Shown here: in pieces, positions 10,456-22,920 of the stretch
Numbering within the stretch: the first letter of the stretch is position 1
Layout: every line of letters begins with the position of its first letter
Notes under the pieces: model-generated
Databases searched by the model: none
Told to the model about the DNA's origin: nothing
The model's input: the letters and a program-made list of their open reading frames with translations, nothing else
Assembly: GCA_033085395.1 (NCBI GenBank)
Contig: JANQBS010000073.1
Coordinates: 1 to 64,000, forward strand
Direction: 5' to 3'
Source: Xanthoparmelia taractica
Lineage: Eukaryota > Ascomycota > Lecanoromycetes > Lecanorales > Parmeliaceae
Length of the DNA: 64,000 nucleotides
Program-made: the position numbers and the translations under genes

Positions 10456-13400
10456 ATAGTCTTGATGTTACTGTGGTCTATATTGATGTTATTAGAATGA
10501 TGAAGAGTGGAGTAAGAACGATGAGAACGATGAGAACGATGAGAATGATGGGAATGAAGATGGTGGAAATTAACGATGGAAGCTGAAAGTTGAAAGGTGA
10601 GAAGTGAGAGTTGGGGGTTTAAATAGAAAGAAGTGAGGCTCAAAATATCTCAGTCTCCAAGGAGAATGAATCACAACAATGTGAATTGTTGGCCATGACC
10701 TTCACCAAGGGGACCGCCTCGACTTCATCAACGAGTCCTCTTTCAGCAGCCGAAGCAGTGACTCCCAGAAATGAGTACTTCAAAAGCGCTCATGTTTCGA
10801 TGGTGAATATTGAGCCAAAGCATGCAGTGTGTTGAACAATTGGGCCTTACCTTCGAAAGATTCCCCAGCATCCGCACAAGACTTCGATGAAGTTCAACCG
10901 CTGCAGAGGCACATTAGTACAACTCCATCTCCTTAGGATGCCTCTCATCAAGCCTGCTGCATGTGAGATGGGCAAATAAGTGGTACGTACCGGCCCCTGT
11001 GCAACCTGAATCGTTCCGCGAAGGCAAGCTGGCGTGGCTCTACCTCATCCAGCAACACTCGTACTGAGAAGGAACCTAAAACGGAACAAGAACGGTCAGA
11101 TTGCATTCGTCTTCCCGATTCCTGGCTGACCCTCTCTCCTTGACAGATCGGCCACTCAGCATTATAGACCGTCACGGAGAGAGACCGTTACGAGGCAGAC
11201 AAGGCATTCGATAAGCCGCACATTCAATGGAGCATACCCGGCACCACTTTTGCCAGGGTCTGACTTAGGAGGGCAACATCTTCTCCACTCTATGCGATGT
11301 TGCTACACTTCCTTCCATTGCCAAGGCCTGCAGCCCTTCGTCTTCCTAGCCGTAGGTTCCAAGGACTCGCGTAGCTACTCAACGCCTTCCTCGAACAGAT
11401 GGCCATGTCTTGTTTATACATGCCTATGGTCAATGGCATCTGCTCAGGCTGCTGCTGCTGCTCTCACAGTATGTGTTGGGAAGGGAGGAGGTCAGAGGCG
11501 CCAAGAAAGGCTAACGCCGGAGAAGGAAAATCCGATGCACGTACCACCAATCGGTCCCAAGGGAAGCGGAGAATGTCCTCCCACCATCTGTCCACCCTGT
11601 CCACCTTATTTTTATATATATACCAGGAGTCACCAAAGCTGTCGGTCCAGACTTCGAGATCCCTGTAACGTACCACCGCCCCAAACTCCATCCATCATGC
11701 CCGTAGCGGCTTCGCTCAGCTTGTATCGACAAAGTCCCTCTCGTACAATGTCGGCAGTATCAATGGTATATAAGGAGGATCTGGCTATTGCTAGGTCCAC
11801 CACGAAGATCCAGGGCATGCACCCGCAGTCCAAAAAAGAAGAAGAAAAGTCCGCGCGGAATGAGCAAGTGGATGGCAGCTGCTGCTAATGACCAAGGTAC
11901 TTCGGCCTGTACGAATATATATCTGTAGACACTCAGCCCGGCGCCGTCGACGTTTCGAATGGACTCTCCGTGTATGCCAGGATCTCAAGGGATACACCGC
12001 AGCCGAAGATTAAAGGAAGGAGATCTCTACGGGTCCCACGTTTTGCTCATGTGAGGTACCAATGCTCTTCGCTCGGAGAAGACGTTGCAGTCCGACATGG
12101 CCTTTTCGCACGATATCGTTTGTCGTTCTCCGCCGCAAAGGGTATGTCCAGCTGAGATGAGGGTTGGGAAGACAGTGCAGTACGGTGGAATCTGTGAGAT
12201 GTTGCCAAAATCTTAGTATCGAGGCCTCCTCACATCCAATCGAGCATCGTCATTTTGGCTCAGCATAAGGGTTTGGGACGAGGCGAAGCTGCTGTGCTTG
12301 CTGAGCGTGGTCTCGGCATAAACGCTCCATGTAATGGCCACAGAGAGCTCCGAGGTTCTTGAAGGAAGTCATTGCGGAGAGATCCAAGGGTGCACTGATG
12401 GCGATAGCTCCGCCCAGCATTGATGTTCCTCCTCAATCAAGGCCATCTTTGGGGCTCCAAAAAGGAATCATAAATCGCGCACGAGCAACATGTTCGCGAT
12501 GGATGGTCGCCCACAAGCGATCTGTGTTGCAGTCCCTCAACGGACCAGGTCTTTGTCATCACCAGCACAATTTGCCCCGCCTTCAGAAAGCCATCAGCAG
12601 CATCGGACGCTGCATGGCTGATCAAGTTCCAGCTCTTGCAAGTAATGCAGTCCCGAGGAGGAAAGGTAGGTGTATCGATCTCGCGTTGTGTTTGTTGGGT
12701 GGGAAGTCTGAACCATACGATCATTAGCAGTGAATGCCCCTTGGAGGCCCTCAGAAGGCTCTTCAGCCAAGTTCTCGAACTTACTGGTCTTGAATTTCTA
12801 GAATGCTTGCATCATCACTGCTTCTGCTGCTATCCTCTTCCCTGATCCTAATGTATAGTGTCTGCGCTGGCTGTGCATAGTCTTTCACAATGGTTCTTTC
12901 GTAGCTGTCCGGTGCTGGCAATTTGTTTTGCTCGTTGCCTAATGGTGCCGAGCCTTTTGTCGCCGAGCCTTTTCGTTTTTGGACAGTAAGATCGTCCTTT
13001 GGTAACTGGTCAAGTCAGCAGCAAGAGGCAGCAAGAGGCAAAGCTAGCCTGGATACAGCGCAGAGTCGTGAAGATTGATATTTAAAAGTGCAAGGTGGTT
13101 CACAAACAAAGACACAAAATAGTATATGTGTATATACTTCCGTCACCAGTGATAATTTCACGTTCGTTTCATGGCGAGAAGTTCTTTCTTTTATACCGGA
13201 AGCCATGTCGCTCTGTGTTGTCGTATGCATGCTAAACGGCACTGAAATTATGAGATTAGCAACACACATTGCTGCGGAGATGAGCCTTACGAGGAGGTCA
13301 CAAGTGCACCTAGCTCGATCTTGTGACAGGATTTCATTGCCATGAACACCCATGGGGATCTCAAACTATCCAATCCAATGCCTCCTCTTGTGGAAATCAA

Positions 13401-13680
13401 GGCCCGGCACATGTACACGGTCCTGCTATTCTGTGTCGACCTCTACACAAGAGAGGAGAGGACAGAATTTAGGATTGGGGGGGAACTGTGTCTACCCATA
13501 AGACCAAGCTAAGATATGCACGAGACCCTTTTCAGTGCAGTCTACGTGTCTCCTTCACCGCCGTTATCAGAAACCGATCCCCTTTATCCTCCAACATCGT
13601 GCAAGAGGTCTCTGCGGTCTACATCACAGAGCCGCATGAAAAAGCTGAAAAGCAGATATCAAACAAGTAACACCAGCATC
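10456..13680. other. Gene-poor stretch with degraded-looking ORFs
   Basis: AACGATGAG-type 9-mers repeat about four times near 10515-10550, just upstream of the Myb-like gene. Beyond that there are only short ORFs on both strands (for example minus 10948-11175 and minus 12437-12724). Some read like protein, but none gives a closed splice model. They could be a decayed gene, and I cannot name it. No rRNA, tRNA or transposon signature was seen. Confidence 0.5.
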
Positions 13681-13693
13681 AGAGCATGCATTA

Positions 13694-13718
13694 CATCCAT
13701 CCATCCATCCATCCATCC
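13694..13718. repeat. CATC microsatellite
   Basis: About six tandem CATC units. Short GCACT repeats (CTGCACTGCACTGC) follow near 13803. Confidence 0.85.
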
Positions 13719-14231
13719 GCATCCACCATCATCAACACCTTCCGTTCTTCCCACCAATGCATAATTATGGCACGGCACAGCCCAGCCAATATAGCCGCAC
13801 ACTGCACTGCACTGCACTGCGCCTCATTTCAATCCCTATATCCCCTCCCTCCTTCCTTCACATCGATTCCGTTCGCCTTTCGCCGCAAAACCAATCATCT
13901 ATGAATGAAGTCGGTATCCTCTGGCTCTGGCTCGGAATGTGTGTGGGGGAGGGGAGACTTACAACACGAGGAAAGAGAGGGAGAGGGAGGGGTATGTAGC
14001 GCGCATGAGATGAGGCTTGAAGGGCGTACGGAGGGTGAGAGATAGGTTGGGTTGGATTGCTGGGGGGGGGGATGGATGGGTGGGTATGGATGGATGAGAC
14101 CAGGGGGGGCGAGGGAGCGGGGGAAGGAAAGAGAGGGAGAGAGTCTTCTCTTACTCATGTTGTACATATGTTCATCGCGTTGTTAGTTGAAGTGCATAAT
14201 ATATAGTACATAATACGTAGTACATAGTACC

Positions 14232-14284
14232 TACATACATACATACATACATACATACATACATACATACATACATACATACAT
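14232..14284. repeat. ACAT microsatellite
   Basis: About 13 uninterrupted ACAT/CATA units, with more diffuse copies on both sides (14190-14365). Confidence 0.9.
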
Positions 14285-14382
14285 AGCACATTCATACATA
14301 ACCATATACATCCAGCGTGGCTACCTACATAGTACTCTACTGTACCCTACATACATACCTACATACCCGCTTACTTCTATTT

Positions 14383-14530
14383 GCATGCATACGGCACGGC
14401 CCATACAAGCGACAGCAGAAATAAGAAGCGATGCGATGATGACGGACTGCTACGACGTGTTTTTTTTTTGTTCCTGCGTGCTTTTACTTTATTTCATGCA
14501 TGCATACGGCACGGCCCATATAGGCGACAG
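14383..14530 (+). repeat. Pair of 33-bp direct repeats
   Basis: Copies at 14383-14415 and 14498-14530 share the core GCATGCATACGGCACGGCCC and differ at only two of 33 positions; they are 115 bp apart. The core begins with the palindrome GCATGC. No coding function is apparent, although both copies fall in short ORFs that begin alike (MHAYGTAH). Confidence 0.8.
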
Positions 14531-14584
14531 ACAAGACAGAGAGACAGACAGACAAGAAGCGACGAGTGTATGGACTAAGGGCTA

Positions 14585-17500
14585 AGGTATTAGGATTGAA
14601 GCGCACGATCGATAAAAAGTAATTAATTATCCGACGTTTACTTGGGTTGGTAGGTACGAAGTAGGTAGGTCACCATTTGCCCCCCACAACCAATGCGAGG
14701 ATGAGAGAGAAATGCAAAGCCACCATTTTCTTTTCCAGTACGAAAAGTACAGGTAGATTTTTTGTTTCATGGTGCTCGCTCGGACTGTTTTTGTGTTTTG
14801 TTTGCCGCGGACGGTTTTTGCGGAGATATAAAATGGATAGATAGATAGGCCCGGGTACTGCTGTTCGTTCGTCTGCTGATGATGTTCTTCTTTGGGATAA
14901 TTTTGCGATTGGGGGAAGTTCCGAGATCGAATCGAGGGGGTTAGCGAGGAAGGAGCGAGGAAGGATGTAATCTGCGGGGAGTTTTTTGATCCCCGAGCCA
15001 CGCGCATGTTGCGTCACGGGGTGGTGCTTTGGGGCTGAGTATGAAGTCCGAGGGTATAAGCGATGCTGAGATACTTCTAAGCAGGCTGAGCGATTGTCAC
15101 TAACGGCATCAGTATAGTGGTGCGTTGGGAAGTGCGGAGAAGGTTTTCTGCAATCGCGGAACATGAGTCATGAGTTACGGGACTCGGGGTCAATGTTTTG
15201 GCATCAAATCCAGAGGCCGGAGCCGGTTAGCTGTTCTTGAATGTGTGACTGTCAGATGGTTTTGCTCGGAACTGGCTGCGTGTGCTTGCGTGATCATCGC
15301 AGCACCTCGGTTGAGTGACTCGAGGGTTCCTTTCGTTCCTATAGTACCACCCATGACGCAGATACCTTACACCCTTAAAGAGAATCAGGCAGCTTACAAG
15401 TACGATGGTGGAGGTCTAGATTATCAGGCTAATGCAATGCCTGGAGCAACGGCTAGATTCGGAGAAAAGCATAGAGCTTAGTGTCACTTAGTCGTGGATC
15501 GCGCAGCTTCGGCAGTAACGGTCGTGCATATTCATGCTGACAACCTTGACTGGGTCGATCTTTGACGGAATTTTTGGCCGTTCGCATGCAAGTCCAAGGA
15601 AGTTGACGCGCTGCAAATCCCATAGGCTACTCGCAGAGGGAGCAGTGCGCAGCGCTGGTAAGTAGCGGTTTCATTAGCGTAGCTATTTAAGCCGTTACGT
15701 CTCCGTGTACGAACAGTAGGCTGACTGGCTGACGGAAAGTGAGGCTCCCTCTACTCGTCATAGATCTACCATCAAGCCGAGTAAACCAGAGTCGTTGCTG
15801 AAGACTCTCATCTATTTCACGGCAAGAATCCTTATCAGAAACACATGGTTCCATTCGTGAGGAAGGCTGAAACGACTTACCGCATTAGATGTGTGGCCAA
15901 AAAAGTTGGTCAACATCCCTTCTAGCGTAGCTACGATGGGCTAGAGACCGACTTTGAGCTCAGATTGCTACGTAGTCTGTGCCATGATAAGGAATCATAT
16001 GAGCTGATGCTATTGGTATAGGTTCCGATGTTGAATCCCTACCGCCAAGCCCGGCATGAAAGTTAATCGGAAGGCAATGGCCTCCAGATATGACGAAGTA
16101 CCTAGGGTCGACAGAAACAACCAGGGCTTGAATGTTTCGATCCGTCCCGCCAGGAGCCCTCAGATCCCTAGCATTAAAAGTATTCGGGGTAAAGGATTTA
16201 CTTGCACTTGATCATGGGCCGAGCGATGGAGCGACGACTAAAGTCGTCTTCCAAGGCCATACGCAAAGGCACGACCGGCGCCGAAAGCAAAAGTGGTCCC
16301 AAGTAAAAATGCCTTTGTGTCCATGGGTACCAAAGTGGATTATCCCATCCACCAGCTTCTGCGCGGCGTCCTAGGACAGGGAATTTCCCCGCTGCGGGAA
16401 AAGCGAGCTCTCAAAAAATCACAGCGGGGTAGCAGCCTGCCAAAATGTAAGAGATCCACAGTGAAAATGATGCGGATGTTTGATTTTCGCTGGTGTGATC
16501 ATACTTTTAACGCATAATGACGGGATATATGGGGGGGGGGGGGAAGGTACTGGTTGAGAGGCCGTCTTACTATTCATAGCGATAAATGGCCAGATATGAT
16601 ATGCTTTGCATGATGATACCCGTGATCGGCACAAGACGATCCGGGGCGACAAGGATGAGGGTTTTAGGAGGGGGGGAGCAGTTGAAACCTGAAACGTAGA
16701 GCACGGAAAGCTCATTGGTATGCTTGCTTTTGTGAGGCTGAGCTTTTCCCCGCATGTAGAATAATTTTGCAATAAGGCAACCGCCATTGGTAAAGAGAGT
16801 TGGAGGGAGTAATCGGGTAAGAAGTGAAAGTCTGAGCGGTCACGCGGGACAGGCAATGCTTGGAGGAAAGATGAATAGAGCGGTATGGCAATACAAATTC
16901 TTGTGGGAAGGAGTGCTTCTTGCTGCTCTGCGGTCCAGAACCCGTGGTCCTGGTAATTCGGTACCGAGAATCATAATCCTCGTCAATGTAGACGGATATC
17001 GTCTGTTTGAGTGGGAGCATTTGGTATTGAAATATGTGATATATCACATATATCACAAAAGAACATTTTTCAATATGAATTTTAAGGTTGCAATTTGCCG
17101 CTAAAACTTCCTATTACCTTAGTGGAGCATATAAGGTAAGGTATTTTTAGCTCCTAGGGTGTCCCGCTACTGTTTCTGCCTAGCCCCTTACTTCCTACCT
17201 ACTTCATTCCGTGCATCAAAATACCGAAATACCTACCACCCTCTATCCAATCAATCAACCGTACCCTTCCTCCTCTTCTACCACCTTTAAGCCTGTGCGG
17301 TGCGGTCATGCTTCTCAAACTATCTCTGAAACGAAGAGTACCTTAGAAACGGACAGTCACTCTATCCAGGTAACTGTACTTCAGGCTGCAGAATGGACTA
17401 GGCTAAATCCATGACCCTGCCTTGGATGTGTAGAACCCAAATTCCGTGGCCTGTAGGCCATGATAATGGGGCCGCATGTAGAGATACAATTAGCACCCTG

Positions 17501-17944
17501 GCTTCCTGAAACTTGCCTATGCTGACTGTCTGTACTCTTACTTTTCGGTGACCTGACTTCTGACAGCTCCGCCACCCATGGCTTGCATAGCCAGAAAGCT
17601 ATTTTCTCCCGGCTTTCTTCTCATGCTGCCTGTCATCTCCAAGGCGGCCTCAACCGATATGGAAGCAAAGGGCTGCCCACCACCCGCAGGGTTAAAGCTT
17701 TACCACATACATTCTCTTTATTCACCCGGCGATTGGAATTTAATACAATGGATCTAATCTCCGTTGAGGGCCTGAGGTGGGAATGATATATGCGCACGTC
17801 CCCAAATCGCCCTTCTGCGCCTCTTGCAGCCTATCGTGCCGTCCCAGAGACAGAGAAATCCTCCGAATCTCCAAATGCACTGGATAATCCCTAAAAGTTA
17901 ACTAAACGAGATAGTCTGTTGAGCTTCATCAACTTGGAAATCCG
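14585..17944. other. Gene-free stretch
   Basis: No ORF here has a credible domain or splice model. It contains a 13-G run near 16531 and short ORFs at 15170-15481 and 16787-17104 that I could not assign. The right end may contribute to the upstream regulatory region of medA. Confidence 0.5.
17032..17051. other. 20-bp perfect palindrome
   Basis: ATATGTGATATATCACATAT reads identically on both strands. It could be a binding site for a dimeric regulator or a cruciform-prone AT-rich sequence; nothing ties it to a gene, the nearest being medA about 1.9 kb downstream. Confidence 0.8.
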
Positions 17945-18973
17945 TTGGTTTCGAATTTTCATGGAAAGACGATCAACGCGCTCAATCGAAGAAGGTACTG
18001 TAACCCCCTTGCCTGTCTTTTCTCATCTTCTTCCTTCTCTTCTATACCCTATACCTCCTTTCCGAAACAGACCTCCCAATCTATTTCAAATACTGGCTCG
18101 TGTAAATCTGGAGATTTGGCCCAAACCATCCATCACGATATTCGCCCCTGTTCCTCCAAGGTAAGCAACTTCAACATTTTGATGCAGCGATGCGAAACTA
18201 TTCCAAATCCATCATCACTCTCATACACTGACTTAGGTCTAAATCGTGTGATTCCATCATATTTTCCGAGACCTTCACCCTATTCGGTACTGGACGGACG
18301 TACTAGACCACGCGCGAACACTTGTCGCACTGGCATGAACCAAAAAGATCCAAAATTCGATCTCTGCATCTCAGCAGCTTTACCTTTACCTATGGTCTGC
18401 TGCTGCCAACACCAAGCGTCCATTTTCCATCTGGAAATTAACAACCTCCGCGCCAGCCAGCCTCCCACTCCCTTACATAAAGACAGAAAGGCACCTCCTT
18501 TTTCCAACCCTCCTAGCTTATTCCTCCCCCAACGACCCCCTCCAAGATCAACACCGCCAGCACCGTCAAGCTGGATTTCCTCGTGTTCTCAGCATTGGAA
18601 GTAAGTACACTCGTTTCGCTTGTGCTCCTCTATTCTTAGGACGTCCGACTTGAACCGAGGAATGCCTTTAACCGAACCCACCCTTCTCTGCGTCCACCTC
18701 CGTAACATACCATCTACATGGTAGCCCTTTGAAACTTGTGAGAACTCCTACTGCTGCTTCTCGCGGCTGAATAAGGTAGCTGTCACGAGCGAATCACCTG
18801 TGGCTAGACTTGGAGTGTTCAGGAGATCAACATGCTAATGCGTGCGATTGCAGCTGCAGAATCGCCATTCCCCAGTCATCGTCGGCGATCACTACGAATT
18901 GGCGGAGACTGGCCTTTTTGGCGGGAATCAGGAGGATCTACTGGCCAAGGCTGATTTGGCGGCCCTGCTGCCT
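17945..18973 (+). promoter_or_regulatory. Probable medA 5' leader with a leader intron
   Basis: A pyrimidine-rich stretch ends at a strong donor (GGAA|GTAAGT, near 18600), and an acceptor ATTGCAG lies near 18853. The three frames before the donor hold stops or no ATG that joins the medA frame, so this looks like untranslated leader with an intron of about 250 nt. A long, spliced leader upstream of medA would be in keeping with a developmentally controlled regulator. That reading is inference. Confidence 0.4.
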
Positions 18974-21390
18974 ATGTCGGGATACGGGAAGCCTCAGGAT
19001 GCCATTGTGGACGGTCAGTTGCCCCGCTTCGACAACACCGCCACTTTCAGAGTCTCGGTCACCTTTGGACTTATCTTGTGATGTGCATCAACATGCGAGC
19101 ATGCATTACAGACTGACATCTACCTTTGCAGAATATCATGCGAGAAGACCACCACAGGCATATTCTAGCTTCACCGGATACTATGCGCCCCGAGCCTCGC
19201 AAGATCCAATGTACCTGCAGAACGCCCTACCGGGCGCGTCAGGCCCCCGGCTGCAGCAAGCCTCACCGGCGTATGACCCACAAAGTGATCACATGAACTA
19301 CGGAGCTAGCGCCATTTATCAGCCGCGTGCGACGTTTGAGGCAACAGCATCAACCTACCATGAATTTGAGCTCCTCAAAGCTTTGCGGGTGTCGGCCTAC
19401 AGTCCGGGAAGAGGCACCAAAGGAACTCAGGTCTATGTATACCTTGAATCAAGCAGCGACTTGCTATCGTCTACCACCCCAGTTGCAAATCTGATGTTTG
19501 CTAAGTGTTCAGTCCCCGCCGTCTGGAATCGTCTGCAGGCTGGAGACCCGGATGCTTGCTACAAGTACTCGCTTTTGGCAAGCGCGCCAGCCCACTCGGA
19601 GACGGGATCTTCAACGTTGAGCGTCCCACTACGTCTACAGCTCCAGGACCGGTCAGGCCTCGATGTAAGCTCGACTGACGTTGGTGAATGGGTGTATGAA
19701 GATGGCGAGCAGTTGGAACATCGTTCGTTCTCCCAAAATGCCTCCCGCAAGAGAAAGGTTACCGATGAGCCATCAGGTACCCCTCGGCCGACGAAGCGTA
19801 CAATACCATCGGAAAACAGGAACATGCTCTCTCAAGAGCACGGGTCAAATGCCTATCCGTCCGCAAATTTAGCATACCCACAGAGTCTCGACTTCAGCAC
19901 CATGCAGAGAAAGTACACCGCTTATGGGAGGTCGCAACTTCAGCAGAGTCTACGGAATGGGGCGAACATAATGGGGCCACAAGGTCTGATCGGCGATGGT
20001 CCTACTGCACAGTCTCTGATGGGATCTCCCACAGGTCAGACTTCGTCATGGGTTTCTTCGTACGGAGCAGGATATCAGTCTGGCAGAAATTCCCAGCCAA
20101 ACCCGGCACCATTTTTACAAGTCTCTTCGATACCATCCCCGCCTCCAGCTAACCCAAGACTCATACGGACATCTAAGATCCCGCAACCCAGTCCACGTAC
20201 GACGCCTGCAGGCTCTTCTTCGGATGGTAACCTCAATCCGTACATGCGGTACGCAAGGCAGGCCGTACTTGAACTCCACGGGAGTCTGGATGCAATGCAA
20301 GCGAACTGGAGCCCGGAAGAGCGTGCTGCGAGGCGAAGGATAGTCCGGTTCCGGAGGGAACAGAACGGGGCTACGATCAATACCTACTTCAGACCGGTCA
20401 GAGCAGACGAGCAACCTGTGTCCCACGAGAGGAATGAACGGCGCATCAGCTGCATCTATTGGGAAGAGCGCGACGAGTACTACGTTACCAGTGTCGATAC
20501 GATATTGCTTCTGGAAACGCTGGTTGATGTCCAGGCCAAATTTGAGACTGAAGAGAAGAATCGCATTCGTCGAAACCTTGAAACCTACAGACCAGAGACT
20601 CTCTCAAAAGGCGATGACGACAGCGAGAGCTTCTTTAGGCTCGTAATGGATTTTTCGAACCCACAAGCTCGAAACATTACCAAGGATCTGAAGGTGTTCC
20701 AATGGACGATGCTCGAGCAGGCTCTGAAGAAGATCATCAGCAAATATGTATGCTCCCATCCCTTTGGTCAATGACAATCACACTACTGACCTGTATCAGT
20801 CTGCATGGCCATTCCCCGAGCCCCTCGAAGCACAACCACTTCCTAGCTTCAACAGAGCCCAGTCAGAAGCACGCGCCGGCCGACGCAGCGCACAATCCTC
20901 TCGCTCTCCATCCGGCTCCACGCCTTCAACCGCATACGCCCAAACACCCCAGTCCAGTACACTCTCACCACCTACTGCATCACATGGTCTACCCAGCTAC
21001 TCTCCTTTGTCGCAAGCATCAGCCCCCGGCCTCGCGTACTCCCACGCCGTCTCAGCACCAAGCCCCCAGTACTTTCCCAGCGATGCCTTCAACTCACCCT
21101 TCGCCCCTCAAGTATCTATCCCTGGCCTTCCATCAGCCTACCCTCTCTCGAGCATCGGCCACCGCAGATCTAGCGAGGCTCTCACAGAAGATAATCTTGC
21201 CTCGACAAATCATTACTTCCCCAGGCGCCCGAGCACGAGCACGAGCACTTTCTTCGCTAGTCAATATGCGCCACCAGAGTTGAGCGAGGCTACAGCCACC
21301 TTGGGTCTGCCAGGTCGCGCATCGCAAGACCTTACTGCCTTTCTCAACACCGATGTCGTATCCTCGGGTGGTATGGGTGATGCGCAATAA
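18974..21390 (+). CDS. medA: MedA (Medusa)-family developmental regulator
   Basis: Exons 18974-19013, 19132-20747 and 20800-21390 give 748 residues (introns 118 and 52 nt; donors GTCAGT and GTATGC). N-terminal residues are Tyr/Pro/Gln/Ser-rich (EYHARRPPQAYSSFTGYYAPR), followed by FELLKALRVSAYSPGRGTKG and a QVYVYLESSSDLL segment. A possible basic signal, SRKRKVTDEP, lies mid-protein. The best-conserved block (about 365-552) contains NPYMRYARQAVLELHG, WSPEERAARRRIVRFRREQ, ISCIYWEERDEYYVTSVD, EEKNRIRRNLE and a helix ending ALKKIISKY, which I recognise from MedA/Acr1/Ren1 proteins that control conidiophore and appressorium development. The tail is Ser/Pro-rich. The start is uncertain: the frame is open upstream to about 18842, and ATG 18974 is the first in-frame ATG of this exon. 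It acts in the nucleus by family knowledge. Confidence 0.75.
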
Positions 21391-21524
21391 AGGCATCATT
21401 CGGACGTGGATGATGAACCGGACTTGATGCGGTTCAAGGAAGAATGATTGGAATCGACCAGGAGGCAGGAATACATCAGACGATATGTGCATCACATTCG
21501 GTGATACTATCATTGTTTTCTGAT

Positions 21525-21557
21525 GGTGTGGTGTGGTGTGGTGTGGTGGTGGTGGTG
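21525..21557. repeat. GGTGT / GGT microsatellite
   Basis: Tandem GGTGT units running into GGT triplets in the 3' flank of medA. Confidence 0.8.
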
Positions 21558-21920
21558 TCGCGTCCGTCAGCTGCTGATGTGGTCATCTGCGCTTTTTGGG
21601 CATTTGGCCCCCACCCACTAATTCTCTCCTTTCCCTTCCCTTCCCTTTCGAAGGAAAAAAAATAAAGACCACACTCTCATCACCAAAGATCTGTATGCCT
21701 TTTTTTTCGCATTACGCCTCACTATCGTTATACCTTACTCATTATTTTCGTTCGAACTCCAAATCAAGCGCTTACAACCGACCACGCCAACCACATACAC
21801 ACATGCATCCCCCCCCCCTTTTTTTTTCTGGTTTTCTTCTGTATCTGCATAAGCGATCGGTGTTTGATGAAAGAGCGCAGCTAGGAGATGATGAACGGGG
21901 CATTCATTGCTTGCTTGCTA

Positions 21921-21967
21921 CTTACCTTACTTGCCTTACCTTACCTTACCTTACCTTACCTTACCTT
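21921..21967. repeat. TTACC microsatellite
   Basis: About nine near-perfect TTACC units; one upstream unit is altered (TTGCC). Confidence 0.9.
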
Positions 21968-22139
21968 GGCTATCTTACATTTCCACTTCCTCAACTTGAC
22001 TTGAACAAGGGGGTTGATTTCAAGCAACCAGATATCCGTAGCATTTATACGGCGCGCTCGCTGCATGATTGATTAATAGATACCTTACACTCTTATAACA
22101 GCTGTTTCGCATACCGCAACTCGATCCACTCTCTGTCTG

Positions 22140-22440
22140 CAGCAGCGCTTCTTCGGACTCCCCTTACCCCCCCTCCCCTCTCTCCCTTCCCCTCTCTTCC
22201 TCTCTTCCTCTCTTCCTCTCTTCCTCTCTTCCTCTCTTCCTCTCTTCCTCTCTTCCTCTCTTCCTTCCTCACCTCTCCACTTCACTTCACTCCCTCCTCT
22301 TCCCCCACACTTCCTTATCTTCCCCTCTCCCTCCCCCCCCCCCTCCTTTCCTCCCTTCCTTCCTCTCCCCCCACACTCCCTCCCTCCTCATCCCCCTTCT
22401 CCCTCCCTCCTTCCCTCGACCTGCTGCATAAATATCAGCC
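22140..22440. repeat. Pyrimidine-rich tract with 8-mer TCTCTTCC array
   Basis: The plus strand is almost entirely C/T. From about 22193 to 22267 the 8-mer TCTCTTCC repeats about nine times, followed by CCTCCCTC-type sequence with a C run. ORFs here are low-complexity artefacts. Confidence 0.85.
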
Positions 22441-22589
22441 TTTTTCTTTTTTTCCTTTCCCCATACAAGAATACGTCCACCCCAGTTACGCGTACTCGTT
22501 CGTTCGTTCGTTGGGCCGTATATATATATATTCATTCTATGTTGGGACCTTTTCTTTTGTGCTGGGATTTTCTTGCTGTTGTTGGATTT

Positions 22590-22920
22590 GTTTGGTTATG
22601 GGGATGGGAAAGGGAGGGAGGGAGGTTGGCTGGGAGGGGAGGATGGGATAGGATAGGATGGGTTACGTGGGGGAGGTTTGGTTGGTAGGTAGGATAGGTT
22701 AGGGGAGGGCAGGGAAGGGGAGGGGAGGGGAGGGGAGGTCAGCTGGAGGATAGGATAGGGGAGGGGAGGGGAGGTAGGTAGGTCAGGATAAGTTACGTGG
22801 GGTAGGTTTGGTAGCTGGGTAGGATAGGATAGGTAGGATAGGATAGGGGAGGGGAGGGGAGGGGAGGTTGGTAGGTAGTAGGTACCTTAGGTACGCAAGA
22901 ACCGTGTGTGTGTGTGTGTG
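22590..22920. repeat. Purine-rich GGGGA/GGATA tract and GT array
   Basis: GGGGA and GGATA units alternate between 22610 and 22870, with two diverged longer repeats containing TACGTGGGG[GT]AGGTTTGG. A GT array lies at 22903-22920. It is opposite in strand composition to the tract at 22140-22440. Confidence 0.85.

Noticed and set aside
11250..11888. Plus-strand ORF of 212 residues
   Set aside because: Overlapped by equally long ORFs on the other strand; no domain, biased composition and no homologue-like motif.
14190..14365. CRISPR-like spacing of short repeats
   Set aside because: It is an ACAT microsatellite in a eukaryotic genome, with no unique spacers.
18810..19131. 5' part of the long ORF 18810-20774 as medA N-terminus
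   Set aside because: That frame before 19132 is intronic; splicing 19013 to 19132 gives a more family-like N-terminus, and the upstream part has odd composition.
22140..22920. ORFs in Glu/Arg/Gly-rich or Pro/Ser-rich low-complexity tracts
   Set aside because: They are translations of simple repeats in open frames, without start context or introns.
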